From contig JAHBTO010000003.1 of assembly GCA_019638525.1 (NCBI GenBank), positions 62,001 to 126,000 on the forward strand: a stretch of DNA of 64,000 bases. The letters run 5' to 3'. Of the stretch, positions 34,445 to 44,393 are shown piece by piece. Both the position numbers and the translations under genes were made by a program. The DNA comes from Ferruginibacter sp. (GTDB lineage: Bacteria > Bacteroidota > Bacteroidia > Chitinophagales > Chitinophagaceae). The number at the start of each line of letters is the position of its first letter. Position 1 is the stretch's first letter. The notes beneath the pieces were generated by a model that was given only the letters and a program-made list of their open reading frames with translations, was not told where the DNA came from and ran no database searches.

Positions 34445-35494
34445 TTATGGCTTTTTGCTTTGCAGCGTAAAACCAAAAGTGCTTCCCACATCTATTTTAC
34501 TGCGTACATGAATGGTTTGTCCGTGTGCTTCAACAATATGTTTGCAAATGGATAGGCCAAGGCCGCTGCCGCCTATTTTACGGCTGCGTGCAAGATCGGT
34601 ACGGTAAAAGCGTTCAAATATCCGTGGCAGGTGTTCTTCGGCAATGCCGGCGCCTTCATCACTTATTTCTATTAAAACATTTGCGCCGTCTAATTTGTAA
34701 AAACTTGCTTCAATGATGCTGTTTATTTTGCCGTATTTAATAGCATTATCGATAAGGTTTATAAACACCTGCCTTATTTTTTCTTTATCGGCATACACGG
34801 TAAGAGGTAGTTCGCACCCCTTTTTAATTTCGCATTTTATATGTTTCTCATCGGCTTTTATGGCCAGTGAATAGAACACTTCTTTTACCAGGTCTTGAAT
34901 GATGAAGTTGTCCATTACCAGGTGTTGTTCGCCACTTTCAAGTTTAGAGATAGCATCAAGATCGGCAACCAGGGTTACCAAACGGTCAATATTATGCGAA
35001 GCACTTTGCAGGAATTTGGTATTCACTTCGGCATTGTTTAAAGCGCCGTTTAGCAGTGTATCAACATATCCCTGTATGGCAAAGATGGGTGTCTTTAACT
35101 CGTGGCTTAGGTTTTGTAAAAAATCTTTTCGGTAGGCTTCGTTTTGCTGTAGTTGTTCAATTTCGGCCTTGCGTTGCTGGGCCCATTTTTCTACATCTTC
35201 CCTAACTTCATCAATACTTTTTTGGGGTAAAATATTTTTATAATAAAATTCTTCTTTTTTGCTTGCTTTGGTATGGTAAATGAATTTATAAATGAGTTTT
35301 ATTTTCCTGTAAATGAATGTTTGCAGTGTATATAATATAAGTGCAAACGAGCCTAAGAAGATTACTGCAAATGACAATAATGCAATCCACCATACAGGCT
35401 TAAAGATAAAGATACCGATGGCAATGGGTACCGAAAGGCCCAGGGCTGTTAGCGCCGATAATTGCTGGGGCGAAATATTTTTTTTGGAGAGCAT
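34445..35494 (-). CDS. Sensor histidine kinase, PhoR-like
   Basis: A membrane sensor kinase of 349 residues. Two adjacent transmembrane segments (about 13-31 and 36-58) are separated by only a few residues, so there is no real periplasmic sensor domain; the protein may sense the membrane or a partner. Then come a linker, the dimerisation domain with the phosphorylated His131 (LSHELKTPIFAIQGY) and the ATPase domain with N box INLIDNAIKYG, G1 DEGAGI and G2 GGSGLGLSI. It lies 64 bp after the response-regulator gene on the same strand. The HisKA type and short N-terminus resemble PhoR, but the signal is unknown. Confidence 0.93.
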   Translation of the reverse strand: MLSKKNISPQQLSALTALGLSVPIAIGIFIFKPVWWIALLSFAVIFLGSFALILYTLQTFIYRKIKLIYKFIYHTKASKKEEFYYKNILPQKSIDEVREDVEKWAQQRKAEIEQLQQNEAYRKDFLQNLSHELKTPIFAIQGYVDTLLNGALNNAEVNTKFLQSASHNIDRLVTLVADLDAISKLESGEQHLVMDNFIIQDLVKEVFYSLAIKADEKHIKCEIKKGCELPLTVYADKEKIRQVFINLIDNAIKYGKINSIIEASFYKLDGANVLIEISDEGAGIAEEHLPRIFERFYRTDLARSRKIGGSGLGLSICKHIVEAHGQTIHVRSKIDVGSTFGFTLQSKKP

Positions 35495-35558
35495 GATTTT
35501 ACTTTAAATTTTAAATCACTAAACAAAAGTACTTAACAGGTGTTTGATAATAGTTACG

Positions 35559-36248
35559 CTATTGTAAAAATTCAAACTTATAACCTACGCCTTTTACTGT
35601 GGTGATGCAATCGAGATTTAGCTTTTGGCGTATTTTTCTTATGTGCACATCAATGGTGCGGTCGCCCACAATTACATCGGTGCCCCAAACCTGTTGTAAA
35701 ATTTCGTTGCGTAAAAAAACCTTACCGGGCTTGCCGGCAAGCAAAGCCAGCAGTTCAAATTCTTTGCGGGCAAGTATAATATCATTGCCCAGGTGATTGA
35801 CGATAAATTTTTCACGGTCAATCTTCAAATCGCCTAATTGCAATAAAGTTTTTTCATCTTTAATAACACGCCTGAAAAGTGCATTCACTTTGCTCACTAA
35901 TACTTTTGTGCTTACGGGTTTTGTAATGTAATCATCGGCGCCCAATTCTAAGCCTTTTATTTCGGAGCCTTCATCACTTAATGCGGTTAAAAAAATTATT
36001 AGTGTTTCATTAAAGGCAGGTTGCATCCTAAGAATATTACAAACTTCCATCCCGTTTTTTCCGGGCATCATAATATCAAGTATGATGAGGTCGGGTTTTA
36101 ACTTTATGGCTTTATCCAATGCCTCGTTACCATTTTTGGCGGTTACAATTTCATAGCCTTCCTGTTGCAGGTTGTAGCTGATGATTTCCAGTATATCCGG
36201 TTCGTCATCAGCAATTAAAATTTTTTTAACATTATTTGCAATACTCAT
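35559..36248 (-). CDS. Response regulator with winged-helix domain, PhoB/OmpR family
   Basis: Partner of the kinase gene downstream. From the ATG at 36248 it has 229 residues: a receiver domain (about 7-120) with the acidic pocket DDE (14-16), phosphorylated Asp58 (LIILDIMMPG) and a conserved Lys in DYITKPVS, then an OmpR/PhoB winged-helix DNA-binding domain (about 130-227; LARKEFELLALLAGKPGKVF ... RTIDVHIRKIRQKL). A TTG three codons upstream is also in frame, but it falls on the -7 promoter element, so ATG is preferred. PhoB-like function is by family only; no phosphate-uptake genes are nearby. Confidence 0.95.
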   Translation of the reverse strand: MSIANNVKKILIADDEPDILEIISYNLQQEGYEIVTAKNGNEALDKAIKLKPDLIILDIMMPGKNGMEVCNILRMQPAFNETLIIFLTALSDEGSEIKGLELGADDYITKPVSTKVLVSKVNALFRRVIKDEKTLLQLGDLKIDREKFIVNHLGNDIILARKEFELLALLAGKPGKVFLRNEILQQVWGTDVIVGDRTIDVHIRKIRQKLNLDCITTVKGVGYKFEFLQ

Positions 36249-36254
36249 ATCCTG

Positions 36255-36262
36255 CAAAAATA
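36255..36262 (-). promoter_or_regulatory. Promoter -7 element of the response-regulator gene (TATTTTTG)
   Basis: On the minus strand TATTTTTG matches TAnnTTTG and ends six bases before the ATG, so the transcript would be leaderless or nearly so. Confidence 0.5.
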
Positions 36263-36458
36263 GCCTTTACCTTAATGAACTACCCGATTTTACTGGTAGT
36301 TTTGTATTATTAAATTGTAAAGAAATTATTTGAATTTAATAAGAACATGTTAGTATAAAACTGCAAGAACAAGGTTTTTATTAAGCTTTTTTATTATCAA
36401 AGATGGCAATTGTAAGTACAATGGTATAATTTTAGCATCTTTGTTATTGCATACACCG

Positions 36459-38675
36459 ATGAAAAAACAGGTAATCTTCATCCTATTTTTATTTACATCT
36501 GTACAGGCATTGGCCATACAGGACTCTGTAATAGTGCCTATTTACAGGCAATTGTTTCATGATAAGATTAATGAAGAGCAACTTCAGTTAGATAAAATGG
36601 ATGGTAAAGCAGATGGAGTTATAAAAGTTTCGTTGAAGCCGGATATTAACCTGGCGGTTAGCGATGCACTCATAAGAAAAATTGATGCATTACAAAACCA
36701 GGTAGAAAGAGATACTCTTATTAAAACCAATAATGAAAAGGTAAGAAACCTGGGTTATATAGAAAACCTGGTAAAAGGTTTTCGCAGCAGCTGGAAAACA
36801 AAAGAGTTTAACCCATTGTACGCTCCTTTGCTTGTAGAAACTTTTGAAAAAGTTTTAGCAAACAATGTATTGGGTAAAAGCATGGTTCCCATCATTAACG
36901 AGGCGCCTTACCAGGTAAATAAAATTATTACCGAAATATTTGTAGAAAACAAGGGCTATGCCGATAGTAAAAAAATATTGTACTTACAGTTTTGTAAACT
37001 TAACCCCGATAAAATATTACAAACCATTGGCCCATATAGCAACGAGCCTTTTGCCGATTCGCTGATTGTAGAGAGCTGCCTGTACAATCCCACCGGTATT
37101 TACACAGCAGCACAGGCTGTAGATTCAAAAATTGGTTTGCTGGTACACCGTAATACAAACCCGGTAGTAAAAGCAGTGGTGGCTTTAAGTAAAACACCTA
37201 ATGCACTGTTGTATTTTCCTTTTTTAGATGATATCATGAAAGGAAAACAAACGGTAGAGAGTATAAAAAAATATATCGGTGAAAATGGAAAAGGTTATGA
37301 TAGTGTAGGATATTACAAGTTGCTTGTACGAACCGAAATAGAATATTTTAAGAGGATGGTATCGCCGGCAAAAGATACGCCTATTGCCATGTTTGGTCCC
37401 AATGGCTTAAGAGAAACACTAAAAAATAAAGCGATACAACATTTTGTAACACCCATTAATGCATTGCACGAATTAAGTAATATCAATACCCGGATGAAAG
37501 CCATTGATTCTTTATCGGCCATTGATATTTATTTTATGATGGTGATGAGCGAAAATGAAATTTATACATCAAGCTATAAACACAGTTTCTTCAGGTTACT
37601 GCAGCGGCTGGGCAAGCAGCCCCGAACCGATTCATTATTACTGGATGTTCATTTTGATTATTTTAAAAAATTTATCAAGATGGCAGCAAATTTTAATAAG
37701 CTGGATACTTTTTTAAAATTTATGCCTAAAACTTCATCGCAGGTTTTAATGCGTGGCTTTATTGCCAATCTTGATAAAACGGGCAGCCTTGAAGATGCTA
37801 TAGATGTGGCAGATTCGTACAGCAGTATTACCGATGATAAACTTAAACAAACCATCTTACAATATATAAGCGAAAACGAAAACAATGCCATCCAAAACAA
37901 TAACACAAGGGGTAAAACTATTTACGGTTTATTAAAAACAATATTTTTATCGGCCGATGAAAAAAACAATATCAATCTTACCAGTGTATTGGGCATACCA
38001 TCTATTTATGAAATTGCAAATAAAGATATGCAGGATGAGAAAGGCCGTATTGTGCAACAGGTGTACTGGTATGGCGATGAAGATGGAAAAACTTTTTTTC
38101 CGCAGTTTATTAATTCTTTTTCATCAAAAGACTGGATTATAAACCCCAGTAAAGAATGGTACGAAATAAGATCGAGAAAAGGAAATGTATGGGTGTATGC
38201 TAATCGCCCGCTTGATAATGATGCTAACCTTGACGACAGCGCACAGGTTCACCTGAACAGGTATTTGGAAGATAATGATATTCATCCATCGGTAGTAGTG
38301 CATCGGGGGCATAGTTACTGGCTAATACGCACCATCAGGCGTATGAGTGGTAATGCTAAAATAGTAATGCTGGGTTCGTGCGGTGGGTATAAAAATTTAA
38401 ACGACATCATCGAAAAAAATCCCGAAGCACATATTATATCTACCAAAGAAATAGGAACCGGCGATATAAACAGGCCCATCCTTAATTATATGAACCAGGC
38501 ATTTGAATCGGGCAGTACGCTGGTTTGGAAAGATATGTGGGCATCATTAACCAAACTTTTTGCCAACGACCCCAGCCGGGCTGTAAGAGAAAGCTGGGAA
38601 GATTATATACCTCCATATAAAAACCTGGGAGCAATTTTTTTAAAAGGTTATAATAATATGATACAGGAAGAGTAG
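36459..38675 (+). CDS. Large exported protein with a predicted clan CD (caspase/gingipain-like) C-terminal domain
   Basis: I recognise no named family. The ATG at 36459 gives 738 residues with a signal peptide (1-19, MKKQVIFILFLFTSVQALA); a TTG six codons earlier is in frame but breaks the signal. Residues about 20-520 are mostly helical with no motif I can name. The last 210 residues alternate hydrophobic strands and helices: VQQVYWYGDEDG, NVWVYANRPLD, SVVVHRGHSYW (His618), IVMLGSCGGYKN (Cys641), HIISTKEIGTGDINRP. A strand ending in RGHS followed about 20 residues later by a strand ending in a small residue plus Cys is the His-Cys layout of clan CD peptidases such as gingipains (family C25). 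Activity and partners are unknown. The next gene is an ABC exporter with its own promoter. Confidence 0.72.
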   Translation: MKKQVIFILFLFTSVQALAIQDSVIVPIYRQLFHDKINEEQLQLDKMDGKADGVIKVSLKPDINLAVSDALIRKIDALQNQVERDTLIKTNNEKVRNLGYIENLVKGFRSSWKTKEFNPLYAPLLVETFEKVLANNVLGKSMVPIINEAPYQVNKIITEIFVENKGYADSKKILYLQFCKLNPDKILQTIGPYSNEPFADSLIVESCLYNPTGIYTAAQAVDSKIGLLVHRNTNPVVKAVVALSKTPNALLYFPFLDDIMKGKQTVESIKKYIGENGKGYDSVGYYKLLVRTEIEYFKRMVSPAKDTPIAMFGPNGLRETLKNKAIQHFVTPINALHELSNINTRMKAIDSLSAIDIYFMMVMSENEIYTSSYKHSFFRLLQRLGKQPRTDSLLLDVHFDYFKKFIKMAANFNKLDTFLKFMPKTSSQVLMRGFIANLDKTGSLEDAIDVADSYSSITDDKLKQTILQYISENENNAIQNNNTRGKTIYGLLKTIFLSADEKNNINLTSVLGIPSIYEIANKDMQDEKGRIVQQVYWYGDEDGKTFFPQFINSFSSKDWIINPSKEWYEIRSRKGNVWVYANRPLDNDANLDDSAQVHLNRYLEDNDIHPSVVVHRGHSYWLIRTIRRMSGNAKIVMLGSCGGYKNLNDIIEKNPEAHIISTKEIGTGDINRPILNYMNQAFESGSTLVWKDMWASLTKLFANDPSRAVRESWEDYIPPYKNLGAIFLKGYNNMIQEE

Positions 38676-38722
38676 CGCACCGGTGTATAAAGAAGAAGTA
38701 ATATCATAATTGCAAACCCACT

Positions 38723-38730
38723 TACCTTTG
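38723..38730 (+). promoter_or_regulatory. Promoter -7 element of the ABC exporter gene (TACCTTTG)
   Basis: TACCTTTG matches TAnnTTTG and lies only four bases (CCGT) before the ATG. Confidence 0.55.
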
Positions 38731-38734
38731 CCGT

Positions 38735-40540
38735 ATGACTGCAACTGTTAAAGCAAAAAGAAAAATATTTGATTTTTCATTACTGCGAAGGGTGTTTCAT
38801 TTTGCAGCGCCATATAAAAATAAATTTTACGGTTCATTATTATTGGCAGTTGTGCTGGCTGTAATTGCTCCTGTTCGTCCGTTTTTAATACAGCTTACTA
38901 TTAATGATGGCATAAAAAACAATACAGCATCGCATATAATAAGTGGCCCCGGCGGCTTTATTATTGAAATTACCATTATACAAATAATACTGCTGTTGCT
39001 TGAAACGGGATTTCGTTTCCTGTTCACCTATTCAACTGCATCGCTTGGCCAAAGTGTAGTAAAGGATATGCGTATCAGTACATACAATAAAATATTGCAC
39101 CTTAATCTATCGCAGTACGATAAAACCCCCATAGGTACGCTTACAACTAGAACAATTAACGACATAGAATCGATAAACGATATTTTTAGCGACGGGTTGA
39201 TACCGATTATAGCCGATTTGCTTGCCATTTTTTCGGTGCTTACTTATATGTTTTATGTTGACTGGAAACTGACACTTGTGTGCCTGGCTCCGTTTCCTTT
39301 TTTAATTGTGGCTACATATTATTTTAAAGAAAGTGTAAACAAATCTTTTATACGTGTACGCAATGCCGTTGCAAACCTTAATGCATTTGTACAAGAACAT
39401 ATAACGGGTATGGCCGTGGTGCAGGCTTTTGCAGCAGAAAAAAAAGAATTTGAAAAATTTAACCGTATAAATAAAGAGCACCGCAATGCAAACATAAAAG
39501 CCATTTTTGCGTATTCGGTGTTTTTTCCAATAGTAGAACTGGTGATGGCATTATCTATAGGCCTGCTGGTTTGGTGGGCTGCAAAAGATGTGGTAAGTGC
39601 GGCACAAGCCGAACAAGTGGCAGGCGTAATAACAGCTTTCATCCTTTGCCTTAATTTATTGTTCAGGCCATTAAGGGTTATTGCAGATAAGTTTAATGTA
39701 CTGCAAATGGGGATGATAGCTAGCGAAAGGGTTTTTAAAGTTTTGGATAATAATGATACCACCATAAACGAGGGTAACATAAAAAAAGAACACCTGAATG
39801 GAAAAGTTGAATTTGAAAAAGTTTGGTTTGCTTATGAAGGAGAGCAGTATGTTTTAAAAAATATAAACTTTGTATTGGAAGCCGGCCAAACTTTAGCTAT
39901 TGTGGGCCATACCGGAAGTGGTAAAACATCCATCATAAGTTTGTTAAACAGGTTATACCAAATAAATAAAGGCAACATTAAAGTAGATGATATAAAGATT
40001 GAAGATTTTAACCTGGATGATTTAAGAGCTAAAATTGCCGTTGTGCTGCAGGATGTATTTCTGTTTAATGGCTCAGTAAAAGATAATGTAACCCTTCGTA
40101 ACCCGGGCATAAGTGATGAAGAGGTGATAAGAGCTTCAAAAATGATAGGCATACATGAATTTATAATGCAACTACCCGGCGGTTATAATTATAATGTGAT
40201 GGAACGGGGGGCTACACTTTCACTTGGTCAGCGGCAGTTATTATCTTTTGTAAGGGCTTTATTATATAACCCTGCAATTTTGATTTTAGATGAAGCTACT
40301 TCATCGGTTGATACCGAAAGTGAAGCATTAATACAACAAGCTATTGAAAAATTAATTGCCAATAGAACATCTATTGTAATAGCCCACCGGTTATCTACCA
40401 TACGCAAAGCCGATAAAATAATAGTATTGGATAAAGGCGAAATAAAAGAAATGGGTAGCCACCAGGAATTATTACAAAAACACGGGTTTTATTACCAGCT
40501 TCATAAAATGCAATTTGAAAAGCAGGCAAACTTGATATAA
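38735..40540 (+). CDS. ABC exporter with fused membrane and ATPase domains (MsbA-like)
   Basis: A 601-residue half-transporter: six transmembrane segments (about 30-320) with a cytoplasmic loop, then an ATPase domain with Walker A GHTGSGKT (391-398), Q-loop VLQDVFLF, signature LSLGQRQ (495-501), Walker B ILILDE (515-520) and the H-loop IVIAHRLSTIRKAD. It would work as a homodimer. The length and fusion order match MsbA/BmrA-type exporters of lipids or drugs. A glycine of the signature is replaced: LSLGQ rather than LSGGQ, a change common in this subfamily. The substrate cannot be told from sequence. Confidence 0.92.
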   Translation: MTATVKAKRKIFDFSLLRRVFHFAAPYKNKFYGSLLLAVVLAVIAPVRPFLIQLTINDGIKNNTASHIISGPGGFIIEITIIQIILLLLETGFRFLFTYSTASLGQSVVKDMRISTYNKILHLNLSQYDKTPIGTLTTRTINDIESINDIFSDGLIPIIADLLAIFSVLTYMFYVDWKLTLVCLAPFPFLIVATYYFKESVNKSFIRVRNAVANLNAFVQEHITGMAVVQAFAAEKKEFEKFNRINKEHRNANIKAIFAYSVFFPIVELVMALSIGLLVWWAAKDVVSAAQAEQVAGVITAFILCLNLLFRPLRVIADKFNVLQMGMIASERVFKVLDNNDTTINEGNIKKEHLNGKVEFEKVWFAYEGEQYVLKNINFVLEAGQTLAIVGHTGSGKTSIISLLNRLYQINKGNIKVDDIKIEDFNLDDLRAKIAVVLQDVFLFNGSVKDNVTLRNPGISDEEVIRASKMIGIHEFIMQLPGGYNYNVMERGATLSLGQRQLLSFVRALLYNPAILILDEATSSVDTESEALIQQAIEKLIANRTSIVIAHRLSTIRKADKIIVLDKGEIKEMGSHQELLQKHGFYYQLHKMQFEKQANLI

Positions 40541-40605
40541 AATTATTATATAACGTTTAGTTTTAAAATCTTCACCCTCAATTTTTAAATTCAGCCCTTC
40601 ACCCT

Positions 40606-40613
40606 TATCTTTG
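40606..40613 (+). promoter_or_regulatory. Promoter -7 element of the atpBEFH operon (TATCTTTG)
   Basis: TATCTTTG matches TAnnTTTG and ends 20 bp before the atpB ATG. No other gene start lies between, so it would drive the whole operon. Confidence 0.55.
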
Positions 40614-40633
40614 CGCCAAATTACAGGCAATCT

Positions 40634-42087
<1,454 letters not shown>

Positions 42088-42092
42088 AACTT

Positions 42093-42135
42093 TTACTGCA
42101 TCCAAAGTACAGGACGGAGGATGCAGTAATTTTTA
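42093..42135 (+). terminator. Terminator-like hairpin between atpE and atpF
   Basis: An 11-bp perfect stem (TTACTGCATCC and GGATGCAGTAA) closes a 15-base loop, and the 3' arm runs straight into a TTTTT tract, starting 6 bp after the atpE stop. The operon continues, so partial termination or protection of the upstream mRNA is likely. Confidence 0.7.
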
Positions 42136-42206
42136 CAATGCAACAAACTTAACAACTGTATTGGTATTAAAAGTTTCAGAATTTTTTATTGTATAAATAA
42201 TATAAA

Positions 42207-42701
42207 ATGCAATTATTAACACCGGCCTTTGGCCTCATCATCTGGACGCTGCTTGCGTTCCTCGTTGTATTTTTCCTGTTAAAAAAATATGCCTGGCCAA
42301 TGATTATTAACGGGCTGGCAGAGCGTGAAAAAAACATTGCCGATTCTTTGGCAACTGCCGAAAAAATTAAGCTGGAAATGGCTCAGTTGAAAAACGATAA
42401 CGAAGCCATCCTTGTAAAGGCCCGTGAAGAAAGGGCTACCATGCTTAAAGAAGCTAAAGATACCAGGGATAAGATGATTAACGATGCAAAAGAAGAAGCA
42501 AAAGCTGCAGCTGCAAAAATTATTGCTGATGCAAATGCTTCTATCCACAACCAAAAAATGGCTGCACTTACCGAAATTAAAAACCAGGTTGGAAGTTTAG
42601 TTTTAGAAGTAAGTGAAAAAGTATTGCGTAAAGAATTAAGCAATAAAGCCGAGCAGGAAAATTATATTAAAACCCTGGCAGCCGAAGTGAAGCTAAATTA
42701 A
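42207..42701 (+). CDS. atpF: F-type ATP synthase subunit b
   Basis: The peripheral-stalk subunit: 164 residues, one N-terminal membrane helix (about 8-25, FGLIIWTLLAFLVVFFLLKKYAWP) and then a long charged coiled coil rich in Ala, Glu and Lys (EERATMLKEAKDTRDKM, DAKEEAKAAAAKIIADA) ending EKVLRKELSNKAEQENYIKTLAAEVKLN, the delta-binding end. It follows atpE after 119 bp that include a terminator-like hairpin, and precedes atpH by 67 bp. Confidence 0.95.
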   Translation: MQLLTPAFGLIIWTLLAFLVVFFLLKKYAWPMIINGLAEREKNIADSLATAEKIKLEMAQLKNDNEAILVKAREERATMLKEAKDTRDKMINDAKEEAKAAAAKIIADANASIHNQKMAALTEIKNQVGSLVLEVSEKVLRKELSNKAEQENYIKTLAAEVKLN

Positions 42702-42713
42702 AAATTAAGAATT

Positions 42714-42746
42714 ATGAGTTAAACATGTTACACATTTATAACTCAT
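42714..42746 (+). repeat. Inverted repeat between atpF and atpH
   Basis: ATGAGTTA (42714-42721) and TAACTCAT (42739-42746) are perfect inverted repeats around 17 bases, in the 67-bp atpF-atpH gap. No T run follows closely, so it looks more like an mRNA stability hairpin than a terminator. Confidence 0.5.
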
Positions 42747-42768
42747 AAATAGTAACTCAAAAATTATC

Positions 42769-43335
42769 ATGAATAATCCACGTTTAGCAAGCCGTTATGC
42801 CAAAAGCTTAATTACCCTGGCCGCCGAACAAAACCAGGTAGATGCAGTATGTGCAGATATGAAATGGATTAATAAAATCTGCAAAAGTAATCCCGATTTT
42901 GTTAATGTATTGCGTAGCCCGGTGATAAAACCATCGGCCAAACAAAACATATTGCAGTCTATCACAAATAACAGGGTTTGTGCTTTAACCGGTGCATTTA
43001 TAAAACTATTGGTAATAAAAGCAAGGGAAACAAACCTGCCCGAAATTGCCACTACTTATATCGACCAGTTTAATGAACTGCGTAATATTCATAAAGTAAA
43101 AATTACAACTGCCGACCCTATTACACCAGAAATGCAAAATGCCATCATGGCAAATGTAAAAGCTGCAGCTGCACCAGGCCAAACTTTTGAAGTTGAAACA
43201 GAAGTGAACAATGAACTTATTGGCGGGTTTTTATTAGAAACCGGCGGCATATTAGTTGATGCCAGTATCTTAAGAGACTTGAAAGATATTCAAAAGCAGT
43301 TTATGAATAATGATTATTTGCATAAGATACGATAA
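42769..43335 (+). CDS. atpH: F-type ATP synthase subunit delta
   Basis: The stalk subunit (OSCP homologue) that joins the b subunits to F1. The 188-residue protein has the family N-terminal domain (RLASRYAKSLITLAAEQNQ ... FVNVLRSPVIKPSAKQNIL) and C-terminal segment VEVE-type strand FEVETEVNNELIGGFLLETGGILVDASILRDLKDIQKQF, which carries the conserved GGF. In most Bacteroidota operons the alpha and gamma genes follow. Here a terminator follows 21 bp later and unrelated genes come next. Confidence 0.95.
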   Translation: MNNPRLASRYAKSLITLAAEQNQVDAVCADMKWINKICKSNPDFVNVLRSPVIKPSAKQNILQSITNNRVCALTGAFIKLLVIKARETNLPEIATTYIDQFNELRNIHKVKITTADPITPEMQNAIMANVKAAAAPGQTFEVETEVNNELIGGFLLETGGILVDASILRDLKDIQKQFMNNDYLHKIR

Positions 43336-43356
43336 CCTAATTTTTTTTCGAAAGAT

Positions 43357-43388
43357 AAAAGCTGTTACTAACAAGTAACAGCTTTTTT
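43357..43388 (+). terminator. Rho-independent terminator ending the atpBEFH operon
   Basis: AAAAGCTGTTAC pairs perfectly with GTAACAGCTTTT (12 bp) around a 6-base loop and runs into further T residues. Confidence 0.92.
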
Positions 43389-43427
43389 AATTATTGTATT
43401 CAAGAAACTAAAAAATATTTTGAGAAT

Positions 43428-43460
43428 AAAATATTTATTTAGATATTTGTCTAAATATTT
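43428..43460. promoter_or_regulatory. Likely operator of the ArsR-type repressor
   Basis: A perfect inverted repeat, TTTAGA and TCTAAA, is separated by TATTTG and flanked on both outer sides by AAATATTT (left) or its near-mirror (right), giving a 30-bp AT-rich dyad. It ends 13 bp before the preferred TTG start of the ArsR-like gene, a usual place for autorepression. Confidence 0.65.
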
Positions 43461-43473
43461 AAACGAAAAATTT

Positions 43474-43737
43474 TTGAATAGTCTTTTTAAAGCGTTAAAT
43501 GACCCTACACGCAGAGAGATACTGGACCTGTTGAAAAAAAAAGATATGACGGCCGGGGAAATAGCTGACCAATTTAATATTTCAAAACCCAGCATATCGC
43601 ATCATTTAGATTTGTTGAAACAGGCCGGGCTGGTGGTTTCTGAAAAAGAAGGGCAGTTTATTTTTTATTCTATTAACACCACAGTAATGGACGAAATGCT
43701 TAAATGGCTTATGCAATTATCAAAAAAGGAAAAATGA
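43474..43737 (+). CDS. ArsR-family winged-helix repressor, SdpR-like
   Basis: A small DNA-binding protein of 87 residues: FKALNDPTRREILDLLKKKDMTAGEIADQF, recognition region NISKPSISHHLDLLKQAGLV and a beta wing VSEKEGQFIFYSIN. No metal-binding cysteines are present, as in SdpR and other autorepressors. I chose the TTG at 43474 (in place of the usual M-NSLFKALNDPTR start); an earlier in-frame TTG at 43420 would put the dyad operator inside the gene. Its last bases overlap the sdpI-like start (ATGA), so the two are translationally coupled. Confidence 0.85.
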   Translation: MNSLFKALNDPTRREILDLLKKKDMTAGEIADQFNISKPSISHHLDLLKQAGLVVSEKEGQFIFYSINTTVMDEMLKWLMQLSKKEK

Positions 43738-44393
43738 TACAAAAAAAATTATCTGGTATTGTTACCATTATTATTTGGCTGCTCCCGGTAGTGTATCTTA
43801 TTTCAATTTACAACACTATTCCGCAAACAGTACCTATGCATTTTGGCATTGATGGTAAGGCAGACAGATTTGGTAGCAAACAAGAATTAGTATGGACAGT
43901 TATAGCATTGAGCGCAGTAGCTGCCGGTATTTATTTGTTAATAAGATTTTTACCCAGGATAGATCCTAAAAAAACAGCCCGCTATTCTGCCGGTACTTTT
44001 AAAAAACTTTCTTTTGCATTGATAGTGTTTTTTTCGGCTCTGCAGTTGTTTGTTATTAAAGCATCTGTTTCTGGCAATGTGGCCGTAAGTAAATTATTGC
44101 TGCCCATAATCGGGTTGTTCTTCATTTATCTTGGTAATTTAATGTACAGCGTTAAACCAAATTATTTTTTTGGAATAAGAACTCCCTGGACTTTAGAAAA
44201 CGAAAGTACCTGGCGGGCTACACATCAATTGGCTGGTAAACTTTGGCTGGCCGGTGGTTTGCTTATAACTATAGTTACATTATTACTTCCATTTAAAATT
44301 GGATTTATTGTGTTTATGTGCATTGTATTTGTTATAGCACTAATACCTGTTATATTTTCATATCGTTATTATAAAAAACAAAAAAAAATCTGA
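43734..44393 (+). CDS. SdpI-family membrane protein with DUF1648 domain
   Basis: A 219-residue membrane protein with six hydrophobic segments. The first part is DUF1648-like (YLISIYNTIPQTVPMHFGIDGKADRFGSKQELVW); the second carries the SdpI motif LMYSVKPNYFFGIRTPWTLENESTWRATHQLAGKLW in pieces, with TPWTLENE-x-x-W the hallmark. In Bacillus, SdpI gives immunity to the SdpC toxin and, with it bound, holds the repressor SdpR at the membrane. No SdpC-like gene is near, so immunity to a foreign toxin or another signal role is possible. It overlaps both neighbours by a few bases. Confidence 0.88.
   Translation: MIQKKLSGIVTIIIWLLPVVYLISIYNTIPQTVPMHFGIDGKADRFGSKQELVWTVIALSAVAAGIYLLIRFLPRIDPKKTARYSAGTFKKLSFALIVFFSALQLFVIKASVSGNVAVSKLLLPIIGLFFIYLGNLMYSVKPNYFFGIRTPWTLENESTWRATHQLAGKLWLAGGLLITIVTLLLPFKIGFIVFMCIVFVIALIPVIFSYRYYKKQKKI

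Noticed and set aside
43420..43473. Longer N-terminus for the ArsR-like protein from an earlier TTG
   Set aside because: It would place the dyad operator inside the coding region and add residues not seen in SdpR-like proteins; the TTG at 43474 aligns with the usual family start.
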